Shown: positions 51,781 to 61,494 of the stretch, in pieces
Position numbering within the stretch: position 1 is the first letter of the stretch
How the letters are laid out: every line of letters starts with the position of its first letter
Assembly (NCBI RefSeq): GCF_009881055.1
Contig: NZ_WXFG01000029.1
Coordinates: 62,001-126,000, forward strand
From: Peptoclostridium sp.
Lineage (GTDB): Bacteria > Bacillota > Clostridia > Peptostreptococcales > Peptostreptococcaceae
Direction: 5' to 3'
DNA: 64,000 nt
Notes under the pieces: generated by a model
Told to the model about the DNA's origin: nothing
Databases searched by the model: none
What the model saw: only the letters and a program-made list of their open reading frames with translations
Position numbers and translations under genes: made by a program

Positions 51781-52800
51781 CTATTCAACGATTTCCTCAA
51801 ACCTATACACCTTCTTGCCGCCAACCTCAACCTTCTCAAGAAACATATCAAGAGGCCTCACCCAAATTCCATATTCGCCGTATAATGCCTGATATACTAC
51901 CATTTCCTGCAAGGTCTCCGAATCCTTGGCTATATGCATAACCAGGTATTCCTTGCCCTTGAAGTGCCTGTATTTCTTCCCTAAGCTCAATTCACGCTTC
52001 CCGTTGCTTTCCGTACTAAATTCTTTGTTTACATTATTACTTGATTCCATTTTTTCTGCCATGTTTTTCTCCTCGCTATATACTATCTGCATAAGAAGTC
52101 CCTTACTGTCCATCATGGGCTTTTCGGGAAATCTCCTGCATCCATTTTCTACAATTAATCTTCCCATGACAGCCAGACATAGCGCATCCACAACATCGTC
52201 GGTTTTCTTTCTGTTTGGGCCGTCAGACAGGAACCTCTCTATGACCTTGTCCGCAGCGGGATAGTATATTCTCAGAACCTCGAGCCGCCTATTATAGCCT
52301 TCTGCTGTTGTCTTCTTTTCCATAATCGGCTGGTTGCCGTTCAGCTTTGAGAAGCAAAGCTCCGGATGGCTCTCTAGCAGCCTGTTTTTCCACTCATGAT
52401 TAGCCTGCAGGAACTCGTCCACCTGCCTAATTGCCTTAGAAATGCCAATGCTCTGCTCTGAAAGGTTCTTTCCAAGAGCGGAGATGTTAAGCTCTCTTGC
52501 TCTGGCCTTGTCATCGGCATACACGGCTTGCCTGCAGGGCACCGGGAATATACTGGAGCCCTTCCTGCCAAGCTCCTTTTTCACAAGCATGTCCGGCCTT
52601 GCATCATCCCTGCTTTCGGGGAGGCCTATTGGGATGTCTATCAGGTAGGTGTCGCAATCCGGATAGGATTTGCAGACATCTCCTATGGTGTCAAACTTGT
52701 CTACTTCAAAGCCTTTGTCTGATATGCAGACCGCCACCCACTTGCCCTTGCAGGCGTCGATGCCTACGCAGCTGTATCCAGCTACCTTTCTTTTAGTCAT
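51781..52800 (-). CDS. DUF429-DUF1653 fusion protein
   Basis: 339 residues. Residues 1-235 form a DUF429 domain, an RNase-H-like nuclease fold (GIDACKGKWVAVCI with the first Asp, IDIPIGLP with the second, and KKTDDVVDALCLAV with later acidic residues). A linker (about 250-275) leads to a DUF1653 domain (about 278-339) recognisable from GKKYRHFKGKEYLVMHIAKD and YGIWVRPLDMFL. DUF1653 is usually a separate small protein of unknown function. Fusion with a putative nuclease suggests the two act together, which is inference. It lies 5 bp after ydbC. Confidence 0.82.
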   Translation of the reverse strand: MTKRKVAGYSCVGIDACKGKWVAVCISDKGFEVDKFDTIGDVCKSYPDCDTYLIDIPIGLPESRDDARPDMLVKKELGRKGSSIFPVPCRQAVYADDKARARELNISALGKNLSEQSIGISKAIRQVDEFLQANHEWKNRLLESHPELCFSKLNGNQPIMEKKTTAEGYNRRLEVLRIYYPAADKVIERFLSDGPNRKKTDDVVDALCLAVMGRLIVENGCRRFPEKPMMDSKGLLMQIVYSEEKNMAEKMESSNNVNKEFSTESNGKRELSLGKKYRHFKGKEYLVMHIAKDSETLQEMVVYQALYGEYGIWVRPLDMFLEKVEVGGKKVYRFEEIVE

Positions 52801-52805
52801 GAGTT

Positions 52806-53027
52806 CTAAATATCCATTTCGTTAAGTAGTCTCTTTAGCTCTTTAAGCTCTTCCTTAGACAGAGTAACTCCCTTGCCCATTTTTTCATGATTAGGCGCCC
52901 ATTCGCGAATGTCATACTTGGGATCCCTGTCGTTCCAGCTTATTAGATTCAGTTCCTTTGTCCATCCCTTTGAGGATTCTGATATTTTACCGAATTGCCC
53001 TGTGATTTCATATTTTATGTCTGCCAT
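52806..53027 (-). CDS. ydbC: YdbC/PC4-family protein
   Basis: 73 residues with the PC4-like single-strand DNA-binding fold: ADIKYEITGQFGKISES, then a beta strand and RDPKYDIREWAPNHEKMGKGVTLS, then a C-terminal helix. Lactococcal YdbC binds single-stranded DNA and RNA. The ATG at 53027 follows GGAGGTATATT, which excludes the longer in-frame start. It is the first gene of the operon with DUF429-DUF1653 and the DsbA-like protein. Confidence 0.87.
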   Translation of the reverse strand: MADIKYEITGQFGKISESSKGWTKELNLISWNDRDPKYDIREWAPNHEKMGKGVTLSKEELKELKRLLNEMDI

Positions 53028-53375
53028 AATATACCTCCGTTCGTAGTCATTATATCTTGTTTGCATTTTTCATCTATACGGCTGCACTAATTAGCATGCT
53101 TTGTCAAGCTATAATCTACCCTAACAACCATTCATCATCACAAAAATCTGTAAGTTTATTTAATCTCGATTGCCAAATAACTTTTCACTTTATGCTTATC
53201 ATCAACGAAATTAAACACCCTTGTTTCTTTATTTTTTAATCGCGATTACATAATAGATTCATTAGTTCGTGCCTGACACTAGTGATTTCCACTAGATATA
53301 TTCCATCCGAAAATATTACTCACCTCTATGGCCTCCAAAAATAATTTGAGGACCATTTAAATTTACATACCTCCG
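53028..53375. other. AT-rich junction without genes at the left end of the defence island
   Basis: About 350 bp between ydbC and the small cysteine-rich gene. It is strongly AT-rich compared with the left side. It contains a short inverted repeat, CTAGTG/CACTAG near 53279-53295, and no tRNA, integrase or transposase remnant. A short plus-strand ORF (53057-53239) lacks a ribosome binding site and is not accepted. Confidence 0.6.
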
Positions 53376-53579
53376 TCATATAAATAACATGCACCCCTGT
53401 TCTTTAAATTCTTGCACTTTATCAACAAGTTCATCCGTCGTAACTTCAAGATAATCTGACAAACATTCTAAACAAAAATATTTTTCTATATTTCGCCCAA
53501 TTAACTTTTGATTCAATCCTATTTCATCTTTAGAAATGTTAACATTGCATGCAAAACACTGCTTTTTAATTTTTTTCAC
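53376..53579 (-). CDS. Small cysteine-rich protein coupled to brxL
   Basis: 67 residues with two CxxC pairs (CFAC at residues 8-11 and CLEC near residue 37), spaced as in a zinc knuckle, then an acidic helix. GTG at 53579 overlaps the brxL stop as TAGTG, so it is translated by coupling. It is the last gene of the BREX operon. I do not recognise a family. Being coupled to brxL suggests a role with it, for example as a regulatory or adaptor subunit, but this is inference. Confidence 0.72.
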   Translation of the reverse strand: MKKIKKQCFACNVNISKDEIGLNQKLIGRNIEKYFCLECLSDYLEVTTDELVDKVQEFKEQGCMLFI

Positions 53580-55015
53580 TATATATTCAACCCCCGAATT
53601 TCAAAACGTGGAACACTTTTACCTTTGTATTCCGTATCCAAAATACCTAGTTGATATTTTATGATGCTCCTCATGCTTACTGCTGGTCTCAAACAGTATT
53701 TTTTAAATTGCAGTAAATCAATGTCATCAAAATTTCTGACATTAGGGAACAACAATTTGACATAAGCAGTACAAATTCTTTTAATAGCTTCAGTATCTCT
53801 AGTATCAGCTTTTTCTGGAACAATTACTAATTCATCGACAATTGCCCTATAACTGACATCATCTCTAAGCAAGTGCATAATCTCTGAAAAGTATTCAGAA
53901 TTTAGTGCCCAATCACTAATTTTCAAATCATCGTGCATGCGCGGAATATCCCAGCCTTTGATAAAGCCATGAAATCTATCAATCAATGCACTCTCATGAA
54001 ATATTTTAGGCAATTCCTCTAACATATTTCCATACTCATTCATATTTTCTTCATTTATATTTCCAAGCAGAACAACACCCGATTCAGCTGTTCCTTCATA
54101 GTTTCCAACAGTGAATATTCCTGATTCCATATATCCTTTGAGCGCAGCTCTCATTTCGTCTACATCTGCAAATGAAATAGTTTGAACTTCATCGAGAGCT
54201 ACAAAATCATTCCCACATACTAATCCCTGTTGCTTTTTAGCTTGATCGTAAAACATTTTTGCGCGTGACATTACTCCACCAGATGAAAGCCAACAATACT
54301 TACTCACTCTTCCAAACAAGTATGACTTGCCTGTCCCTTTTGGCGCAAGTTCTATTAGATTTAGCCTTTTTTCGATGAAAGGTAATAGTCTTGTAAGCAT
54401 AGTCAATTTCTCTTTTTCTGTGTCATAACCACCGGCATTATAATCTATTGCTCCAAGCAATAAATCTATCCACTGTTCTATAGTAAAATTATTTCTAACT
54501 TCCTTGTAATAATCAAGATCAATTGTATAAGGGCAAAAATTTTGAAATCCGATAAGCTTAATTTTACCTGGCTCTGTTTTTGAGATAAAAGGCCTATATC
54601 CAAGTTCTACAATACCCCATATTTCCTTTCCAGCAATCAATTCTTCCTTGCAACTGTCCCATACATGCTGCTCAATTAAAGTTTCTTTTTTACCCAAGCT
54701 AAAATCAGGCAAAGTAAATGATATTTCTCCAGTTTTAATGTCTATATCCGCTGAAACTTTGGCAAGGAATTTGACTCTCTCGTTCTCATTTATAATTCGA
54801 TCTTTTATTCGCACCCAATCATCTTTCTTAGGAATATATTGTTTGATATACTCACTTAACTCCTCTATATCAAAACTCCCGTCATTATCCGCAAAACGCT
54901 TTAATAACCAATCACGTAAGAAAGAAGGGAGGCTTAGAGCAGAAAAAAAATTACTTTTTCTCAAATCCTTATATACAACCATATCATCAAAGTACTCCCT
55001 AAGTAAATCTTTCAT
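53579..55015 (-). CDS. brxL: BREX protein BrxL-like AAA+ ATPase, short form
   Basis: 478 residues. Walker A APKGTGKSYLF near residue 225, Walker B with FVALDEVQTI, sensor region VVLLGNINEE, and DRFHGFIKGWDIPRM, which is diagnostic for the BrxL/Lon_2 ATPase family. Typical BrxL is about 680 residues with a C-terminal Lon-like domain; here the protein ends shortly after the ATPase core and no Lon Ser/Lys pair is visible. Start ATG at 55015 follows AAGGGGGG. It begins 10 bp after pglZ. BrxL is the motor-like component linked to defence in BREX systems. Confidence 0.86.
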   Translation of the reverse strand: MKDLLREYFDDMVVYKDLRKSNFFSALSLPSFLRDWLLKRFADNDGSFDIEELSEYIKQYIPKKDDWVRIKDRIINENERVKFLAKVSADIDIKTGEISFTLPDFSLGKKETLIEQHVWDSCKEELIAGKEIWGIVELGYRPFISKTEPGKIKLIGFQNFCPYTIDLDYYKEVRNNFTIEQWIDLLLGAIDYNAGGYDTEKEKLTMLTRLLPFIEKRLNLIELAPKGTGKSYLFGRVSKYCWLSSGGVMSRAKMFYDQAKKQQGLVCGNDFVALDEVQTISFADVDEMRAALKGYMESGIFTVGNYEGTAESGVVLLGNINEENMNEYGNMLEELPKIFHESALIDRFHGFIKGWDIPRMHDDLKISDWALNSEYFSEIMHLLRDDVSYRAIVDELVIVPEKADTRDTEAIKRICTAYVKLLFPNVRNFDDIDLLQFKKYCLRPAVSMRSIIKYQLGILDTEYKGKSVPRFEIRGLNI

Positions 55016-55025
55016 GCCGCCCCCC

Positions 55026-57299
55026 TTAAATACCATAGTCTTTTTCATTGCTTGTCGGCTTAATAACATTAAATTTTATTTTGTCTATATATTGTTCATT
55101 AGCGTATACTTCTCCCTCATATTCACCAAGTTTAATAATGTCATATATCGGTACAGTGTAATACCTTCCATCGAATTCTGTTGATTCATACTCATTATTA
55201 TTGAGTTTGACTTTGATTTTTTCGAATTTTTTCGTTACGAATATTTTTAGAACAGCTTTGATTTTGTAACTAACCGTAATAACATCTTCCACTAAATTTG
55301 CTCTTATTATTTCTTTTTCATTTTTCACAACAATAACTGGCACTATTAGTTCTTCTAATGTTGCACCTCCGTGAGTTTCTACTCTTGGGGCACCTGGAGT
55401 TTTAAACCTATCATAACTAGCCAGTATACATTGGTCATTCTCAATTGTAGCATATAAAGGAACCTCCATCCCTTCTACATATTTACAACATCTGCCACCT
55501 TGAGTCCCATTTGTTTCAGTGGGATATGTGATTTTATTGCCATACAAAACCACTAGCCTACTAGCCCCATGATCAGATACCACAATTACTTTTTTTACAT
55601 CGGGCTTTGATAGTTCTGCTTTAATCTTTCTAAAAATTTCTTTGATTATATTTAATTCCTCATGAATATGTAATGGTAATTTTGAAAATTCATAATTGTA
55701 ATCACCCTTGCCTTCATGTTTTATATCATCCAAATCCTTTATATCATTTGTTATATCCCAGAAACCCTCTAGAAAATCCTTATTCGAAAATGTTGTGGTT
55801 GGCAAATTAGCTGTAGTAAAGGACACATCGATACTTAATCCCATCTCTGTGCATATTTTCCCGATATACCCCATATATTCGACACCTAAAGAATCAACGA
55901 AATAGATTTTACTGCCTCTTTTGTCGATTTTTTCAAACACTTCGTTTCTTGTTTTTAAAAATAGATTATAATCTCTTCTTTTGGCATTCTCATAGACAAC
56001 ATCAATAAATCCGTTATATATTTTATTGTTGAGCTTCTGCAATTTATACTTTTTAAAATAATCATTATATGGCTCAATTCCGATATTATACTCCATCATA
56101 TAACTTTCAAGTTCTGGATAAACTTTTGATATAATTGCCCTTGAATTATCATCAATATAATCAAGTTCACTGAGCCATGAAAATATACACTCTCTTTCAA
56201 GCGATGTTATATTTGTCAAATAATAAATTCTGTCTTCGGCTTTCATATTAACAATGGAACAAAATTCATTGATGCAACTATCATTCCCAATAACTTCTAT
56301 GAGATTTTTTCTTTGATTATACAGCGATTCAAACTCATCATCTTCATATGAAAAATCAAGTATGCTAAAGTATAAATTTCTAATAAAATCCGTATTCTTT
56401 AAAGATTTCTTTACAACATAATCCAAATACTTGTTTTTAATTTCTGAAAGCTTAAGAGCAATAAAGTATAGCCACTTAATATTGTCATCCCATTTACTCC
56501 AATTATAAAATAGCAAATCAATGTTATCCATATTGCCGAATTCTCTTATCAATAAATCTTTCAAGCAATATTCATGCATATTTTCATATAGATATTTCCA
56601 ATTATCTTCAGTCCCCAAATCCGAAGTAATCTCACCAGGAATTTCTTTGAATAAATTCAACAATTGAAAGCTATCTGATATTTTTCTAATATTGACTCCT
56701 GCCTCACTATAATCATAATTATAATGTCTAGTTGAAACTGGCAATTTTACTATACACTCTTCCTCACATTGATCCAAATAATTCTTAATACCATTAATAA
56801 CATTACCATTTTTTTTATTTGTTATTTGTGAGTTAACCAGATTTAATGTTGCATTCTCTAAGCGGTCCCCTTTTACAAGTATTATTTGATTTTGATTCTT
56901 GAATCTAACATCTCTATCTAGTATCTCTTTCAATTTATTTTCGCAGTCAAAATAAATCATTATAACTTTTGCCAATGTGTTCATGCTAGATAGCAAAACC
57001 TGTGTCCACATTTCAAAGGATTCTTTGTTCTTTAATTTCAGATATTGACTTACACCCAGCACTAGGCTGCTTTTGTCGGTTTCTCTACAACATTTAACAA
57101 ATTTTTCAATATCCGGCATGTCATCATATTCACAACAAAAATTCGAAAGTTTTATTGTAGACAATTCAATATCTAAAGATGATTTAATATTCATATAGTC
57201 TTCAACATTGTTTATATTAACAATCAGAAATTTACTCATATTAGATTGTTTTAGAAATTTTTTTATACAGTCTATGGCAACATGAGCTTCCTCAGTCAT
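55026..57299 (-). CDS. pglZ: BREX protein PglZ (alkaline-phosphatase fold)
   Basis: 757 residues. The N-terminal half (about 1-420) is helical and divergent. The PglZ domain (about 450-680) has the metal-site segment YFVDSLGVEYMGYI near residue 460 and VVSDHGASRLVVLYG near residue 575, as in the phosphatase superfamily. A beta-rich tail (about 690-757) follows. PglZ is the one protein shared by all BREX types; it is needed for modification and defence, although its substrate is unknown. It lies 8 bp after brxC and 10 bp before brxL. Confidence 0.92.
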   Translation of the reverse strand: MTEEAHVAIDCIKKFLKQSNMSKFLIVNINNVEDYMNIKSSLDIELSTIKLSNFCCEYDDMPDIEKFVKCCRETDKSSLVLGVSQYLKLKNKESFEMWTQVLLSSMNTLAKVIMIYFDCENKLKEILDRDVRFKNQNQIILVKGDRLENATLNLVNSQITNKKNGNVINGIKNYLDQCEEECIVKLPVSTRHYNYDYSEAGVNIRKISDSFQLLNLFKEIPGEITSDLGTEDNWKYLYENMHEYCLKDLLIREFGNMDNIDLLFYNWSKWDDNIKWLYFIALKLSEIKNKYLDYVVKKSLKNTDFIRNLYFSILDFSYEDDEFESLYNQRKNLIEVIGNDSCINEFCSIVNMKAEDRIYYLTNITSLERECIFSWLSELDYIDDNSRAIISKVYPELESYMMEYNIGIEPYNDYFKKYKLQKLNNKIYNGFIDVVYENAKRRDYNLFLKTRNEVFEKIDKRGSKIYFVDSLGVEYMGYIGKICTEMGLSIDVSFTTANLPTTTFSNKDFLEGFWDITNDIKDLDDIKHEGKGDYNYEFSKLPLHIHEELNIIKEIFRKIKAELSKPDVKKVIVVSDHGASRLVVLYGNKITYPTETNGTQGGRCCKYVEGMEVPLYATIENDQCILASYDRFKTPGAPRVETHGGATLEELIVPVIVVKNEKEIIRANLVEDVITVSYKIKAVLKIFVTKKFEKIKVKLNNNEYESTEFDGRYYTVPIYDIIKLGEYEGEVYANEQYIDKIKFNVIKPTSNEKDYGI

Positions 57300-57307
57300 G
57301 ATTACAC

Positions 57308-60300
57308 CTACCTGTCCTTTAATATTTCCATACCAACTTCTATTCTTTCCTTTATTAATGATTTTAGATACAATTTGACATTTGCTTCGCTCATACTTTC
57401 AATTTTGGCAAGCGCTTCTTCACAACCGTTTGTATCGTATAATTTTCGCGCATAACCATCTAGAATTTTTTCCAATTGTTGGGTTTTGGGATACCACTCA
57501 TATACACCGTGAGGAAATCTTGTAAGTATCGCTTCACGCGCATCATCTACATCTTTAATTATAAAATATTTATCAATTATTTTATCCTTGAAAGCTTTGT
57601 TGCGAACCACTTCATCACGCATTCTCTCGAAAATAGTCGTTCTTTTAAAATAGTCAATTGCATCTTTAATATCACTATCTGATGGCATTTTTTGCATAAG
57701 TGTTTCAAAAGACTTTTTTGCCATGTCATATTCTTCATCCGCCATACACAATATTGGCGTTCTATACCTATCCGACCATTCTCGTGGTGAATTTGTACCA
57801 GTTTTAGCCAACCATAGTTCCTTTAATTCTTCAATCAGAATTGTTTTTCTGTATTCAGTAATCTTCAAAGACGCAACATTTTGAAATTCCGAATTTGTTT
57901 TAGCAAAAACTCCGAGCGGCATGTTTGTGAAAATTTTTCCAATGTCAGCATCAGATAATCCGTTTAGATCGAAACTGCACTTTTCTTTAAACCAATCAAC
58001 TTGATTATTAAAATGATTGACGAAAATCTCACCATTCGTTTGCAATGCCTCCAAGAATAGTTTTCTATTGCCGTTTCTCAAATCCTTTGATGTGAAAATT
58101 CCATAGAGACAATCCAAAAATGGCCGTAATTCAGAAAAATCGTTTTTTATTCCCTCGTAAGGCAACTTGAAATGATTCATTTTGTCAGCCCATGCTAAAA
58201 TTGTATCTTTAAAACTAGTGGTTTTCATTACATAGTTATTACTAATAAGAACAATTTTATATTCTATTATTAAATCATCAATTTTCTCATTAATTGTTTC
58301 TTTATGCCACAGCCATGAAGAGTCTCCAGTCACCTTGCTTTTAAGATCTGCAATCTTGGCATCATCGCAACCTATTTCCACAGCAAGTTTTTTCAACTCC
58401 CCTGATTTATACTCATTTAAATAAATTTCCATTCCTCTTTTGCATGCTTCAGTATTTATAAACCTTCCAACCTCTTTAGCAATACCCTCATTTTGCACAT
58501 AGAGTTGTCCAATTTCAATGACTATATCGCTTTCTGTTTTACCAGAACCGTTATTATTAACAAGAATGCAATAGAGATTTATTAATTTAATCATTTCAGA
58601 GTAATTATCTGGTTTTTCTTGTTGCAAAGCTATGTTTGCAGCCCATAGTGGTATGCCGATATTTCTGATAGCTGCCCTTACTTCTTCACGTGTTTTTTCA
58701 ATCGTCGCACAATTAGACTCTCTTATTCCAAAAACTAAAGCTGTATTATTTAAAAATTCCCTTTCTTCTGTTGACATCTTCACAATATACTTTTCTACAT
58801 ATCTATTACTTGGATTTATCTGCTGTTTGATAATTTCATCAATCATCTCTACCATTTTTTCAACAGACAGAGTATCTCCTACTTGTTCGTTGCTCCACCT
58901 GTATGTTCCATCAGCATAATCCTTTAATAAAAATCCTAGGACAAATGAAGTAAGGTTACACGGCATGAATCCATACGGCTCGACTTTTAAAAATTCATAT
59001 ATTTTTGATATAGCTATCTTTCCGCTTTTCTCAAAGGCTGCATTTATATGTTTGTCTAATTCCACTTTGATTTTGTTTATTATATGATTGGAATCATAAG
59101 ATTCTTCTCCCTCGTTTATTCTCCAAATACCTTTCATTACATTTTCTAGCTTTGTTGCATCATTTGAGGAACGATATTGTCCTGATATTTCTTGAGTGAT
59201 TCCACACTTTGCCCCTTGTTTGAAATTCGTTGCATTGTACATTGTTGCTACGACATTGAAATTTTCAATTCCCATACTGAATATATTTCGGTTAAATTTA
59301 TTTAATTTTGCCTCGATTTCAACAGCCCCAAACGCTTTTATTTCTTCATCTTTTGTTATTATTCTGAATTCAGCATCCCTTAACTTGGCTTTCCACTTTT
59401 CAATAATGCCTGATGCATTATTACTGTACTGATCAGCCATACTATTGTCTTTACCTCTCCAATATTTTTCCTCAGCCAGATTTGTGATGAATTCTTCAAA
59501 ATCTTCATCAGATAAATCACATAATGACGTATCTACAAAAATTACTCTTTTATCGCTTATTTTTATAAGGTCTCTTATCTTTGAAATCAATATAGCTCTT
59601 TCAGTGTCGTTTAGCGCAAATGTCATAACTAATGGCAATGTATTTTCATAGTGTTTCTGATTTATCCCATTTACAATTCTTGTTATATCAGCTGTTGTCG
59701 CCGTCTGGATTTCGTATCTTAATTTTAGTGCGCCAGATAAGGATATTACTTCAGCCACATTATATTCATCTACAATATTTTTGATCTTTTTATCTTGCCT
59801 AAAATCTTCCTTATACTTATTTACGTCAACAGAATTGCTCCCAGAACGCATAGCTATATACTGAGCTTCATTGTTTCCAATAGCATGTTTGTATAGAAGT
59901 CCATCTCTTACTAAAACCTCTGCTATTTGAGCCGCCTTACCTTCGCCTAATTCTGTTCCTTCATAAGCATTGCAAATGTTTTTAGCCGTTGGCTTGAAAA
60001 GTTCCACACTGTCAAAGTTTTTTTCCGAGATTCCCTGCAACAACAGAACCGTCTTTAAGACTTTTTTCTTATCTAATGTAAGTAATTTGCTATTACCCCT
60101 CATATCATACACACTTAGAAGCGATTTTAGGCTTGCTTCCAGATTTGCTTTGCCATCCGCATAAAAATACTCCCATAACATATCTATTGTTAATAGATTT
60201 TCATCTGAAAAAGGCCCATGATTTTCAATATACCAAATGAAACCTCTGTCATCTTCCTCATCCCTTTTATTTTTAATAAATTCAAACATGCTTCTTTGAT

Positions 60301-61480
60301 TTGAGCTAAACATAGCCGAGAGATGTTTTAAAATAATGGCAGTATAGGGATGTATAGGGAGTATCTTTTTCAAATCCTTTTCATCAATTTTTGCCAGGTT
60401 CATAACCATGTTGCTGCACACGGGTATTTGTCCATACAAGTCATCTGCCAACTTATTCCACTCATTTCGAATCACAGAATCATCTTTTATTTGCATGGCT
60501 TTCCCCATAAGCTTAAAAGCCATATTCTCTGGCAAATTAATTTCACATGTAGGATTTATAAATCTATCAATGATTTTTTTACTGTCATCTTTCTCATTAA
60601 ATAAGCCTGTACTTTTATGAGTTACTATGACAAAGTAAAATGGCATTGTCTGGCTCAATTGTGCGAGATTCTGAAATCCCGTAATAGCATTTTTATTGTT
60701 ATGAAAATACTCTGTAAACTCATCCCATATAAAAACAATTGATTTGAGCCCATTTCTTTCAATTATATCTTTTATCCATTCACCTAAATCTGTGGCTTCC
60801 AACTTCAGTGCCGTAATACCTTCGTTATTAGCTACCATAAAGATTTTACGAGTTAGATCCGCGACTTCATTTTCTCCATAATTCTGCAATTTATGTATTA
60901 TAGACTCTGAATCATCAGAACCAAATTCATTTCTATATCTACCTTCTATATAATTATTAAAATTCATTGCATTTATTTTGTCTGAAAGCCATTTTATAAT
61001 AGATTCTTTCAAAGAATCTTCGCACTTATATTTATATCCTTTTTCAGAAATTGCTTTCTTAATGCTTTCTTGGATGGCCATAACAAGAGCGCTGTCGCCT
61101 TTAATCGTTGATGAACCTACTCTATGTACAGTCAGTATGTCTCCTTGCTTTTTTGCCCCTTGAATTGTATTAAAAAGATCCATGTCAAGACCATTATCTT
61201 TGAAATACTTCAAAACTTCTTCTTCAGATGCATCTAATATTTTTTTCAGTGTAAGTACAGCATGTGATTTTCCTGTTCCATAGGCACCTTCAACCCAAAT
61301 AGATCGATTTTGTTGTCGTCTAAGTATGCTTGCCGTATCTTTTAAAAGCCCTATAAAAGTACTATGAGGATAAAAAGTTGTCCAATCTACAAAACCTCCA
61401 GCAAGAAGTTCATCGCTGACTGAGGCATAATAATTTTCGTCTATGTCAAAAAAATTCTTATATGCATTCTGCGAGCTCAT
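57308..61480 (-). CDS. brxC: BREX P-loop protein BrxC (large, AAA-like)
   Basis: 1390 residues, large even for BrxC. Walker A GAYGTGKSHAV at residues 65-75 and a Walker B near residue 250 (IVFIWDEFTEYF). The rest is mainly helical with a HINPYTAIILKHLSAMFSSNQRS-like region near residue 375 (motif of BrxC/PglY ATPases), and no nuclease or protease motif I recognise. It lies 14 bp after brxP and 8 bp before pglZ. In BREX, BrxC is a large ATPase essential for defence. Confidence 0.9.
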   Translation of the reverse strand: MSSQNAYKNFFDIDENYYASVSDELLAGGFVDWTTFYPHSTFIGLLKDTASILRRQQNRSIWVEGAYGTGKSHAVLTLKKILDASEEEVLKYFKDNGLDMDLFNTIQGAKKQGDILTVHRVGSSTIKGDSALVMAIQESIKKAISEKGYKYKCEDSLKESIIKWLSDKINAMNFNNYIEGRYRNEFGSDDSESIIHKLQNYGENEVADLTRKIFMVANNEGITALKLEATDLGEWIKDIIERNGLKSIVFIWDEFTEYFHNNKNAITGFQNLAQLSQTMPFYFVIVTHKSTGLFNEKDDSKKIIDRFINPTCEINLPENMAFKLMGKAMQIKDDSVIRNEWNKLADDLYGQIPVCSNMVMNLAKIDEKDLKKILPIHPYTAIILKHLSAMFSSNQRSMFEFIKNKRDEEDDRGFIWYIENHGPFSDENLLTIDMLWEYFYADGKANLEASLKSLLSVYDMRGNSKLLTLDKKKVLKTVLLLQGISEKNFDSVELFKPTAKNICNAYEGTELGEGKAAQIAEVLVRDGLLYKHAIGNNEAQYIAMRSGSNSVDVNKYKEDFRQDKKIKNIVDEYNVAEVISLSGALKLRYEIQTATTADITRIVNGINQKHYENTLPLVMTFALNDTERAILISKIRDLIKISDKRVIFVDTSLCDLSDEDFEEFITNLAEEKYWRGKDNSMADQYSNNASGIIEKWKAKLRDAEFRIITKDEEIKAFGAVEIEAKLNKFNRNIFSMGIENFNVVATMYNATNFKQGAKCGITQEISGQYRSSNDATKLENVMKGIWRINEGEESYDSNHIINKIKVELDKHINAAFEKSGKIAISKIYEFLKVEPYGFMPCNLTSFVLGFLLKDYADGTYRWSNEQVGDTLSVEKMVEMIDEIIKQQINPSNRYVEKYIVKMSTEEREFLNNTALVFGIRESNCATIEKTREEVRAAIRNIGIPLWAANIALQQEKPDNYSEMIKLINLYCILVNNNGSGKTESDIVIEIGQLYVQNEGIAKEVGRFINTEACKRGMEIYLNEYKSGELKKLAVEIGCDDAKIADLKSKVTGDSSWLWHKETINEKIDDLIIEYKIVLISNNYVMKTTSFKDTILAWADKMNHFKLPYEGIKNDFSELRPFLDCLYGIFTSKDLRNGNRKLFLEALQTNGEIFVNHFNNQVDWFKEKCSFDLNGLSDADIGKIFTNMPLGVFAKTNSEFQNVASLKITEYRKTILIEELKELWLAKTGTNSPREWSDRYRTPILCMADEEYDMAKKSFETLMQKMPSDSDIKDAIDYFKRTTIFERMRDEVVRNKAFKDKIIDKYFIIKDVDDAREAILTRFPHGVYEWYPKTQQLEKILDGYARKLYDTNGCEEALAKIESMSEANVKLYLKSLIKERIEVGMEILKDR

Positions 61481-61494
61481 TCTTTACATCCCCC

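Noticed and set aside
53057..53239. 60-residue plus-strand ORF at the left edge of the defence island
   Set aside because: No ribosome binding site, AT-rich sequence, and hydrophobic residues expected by chance.
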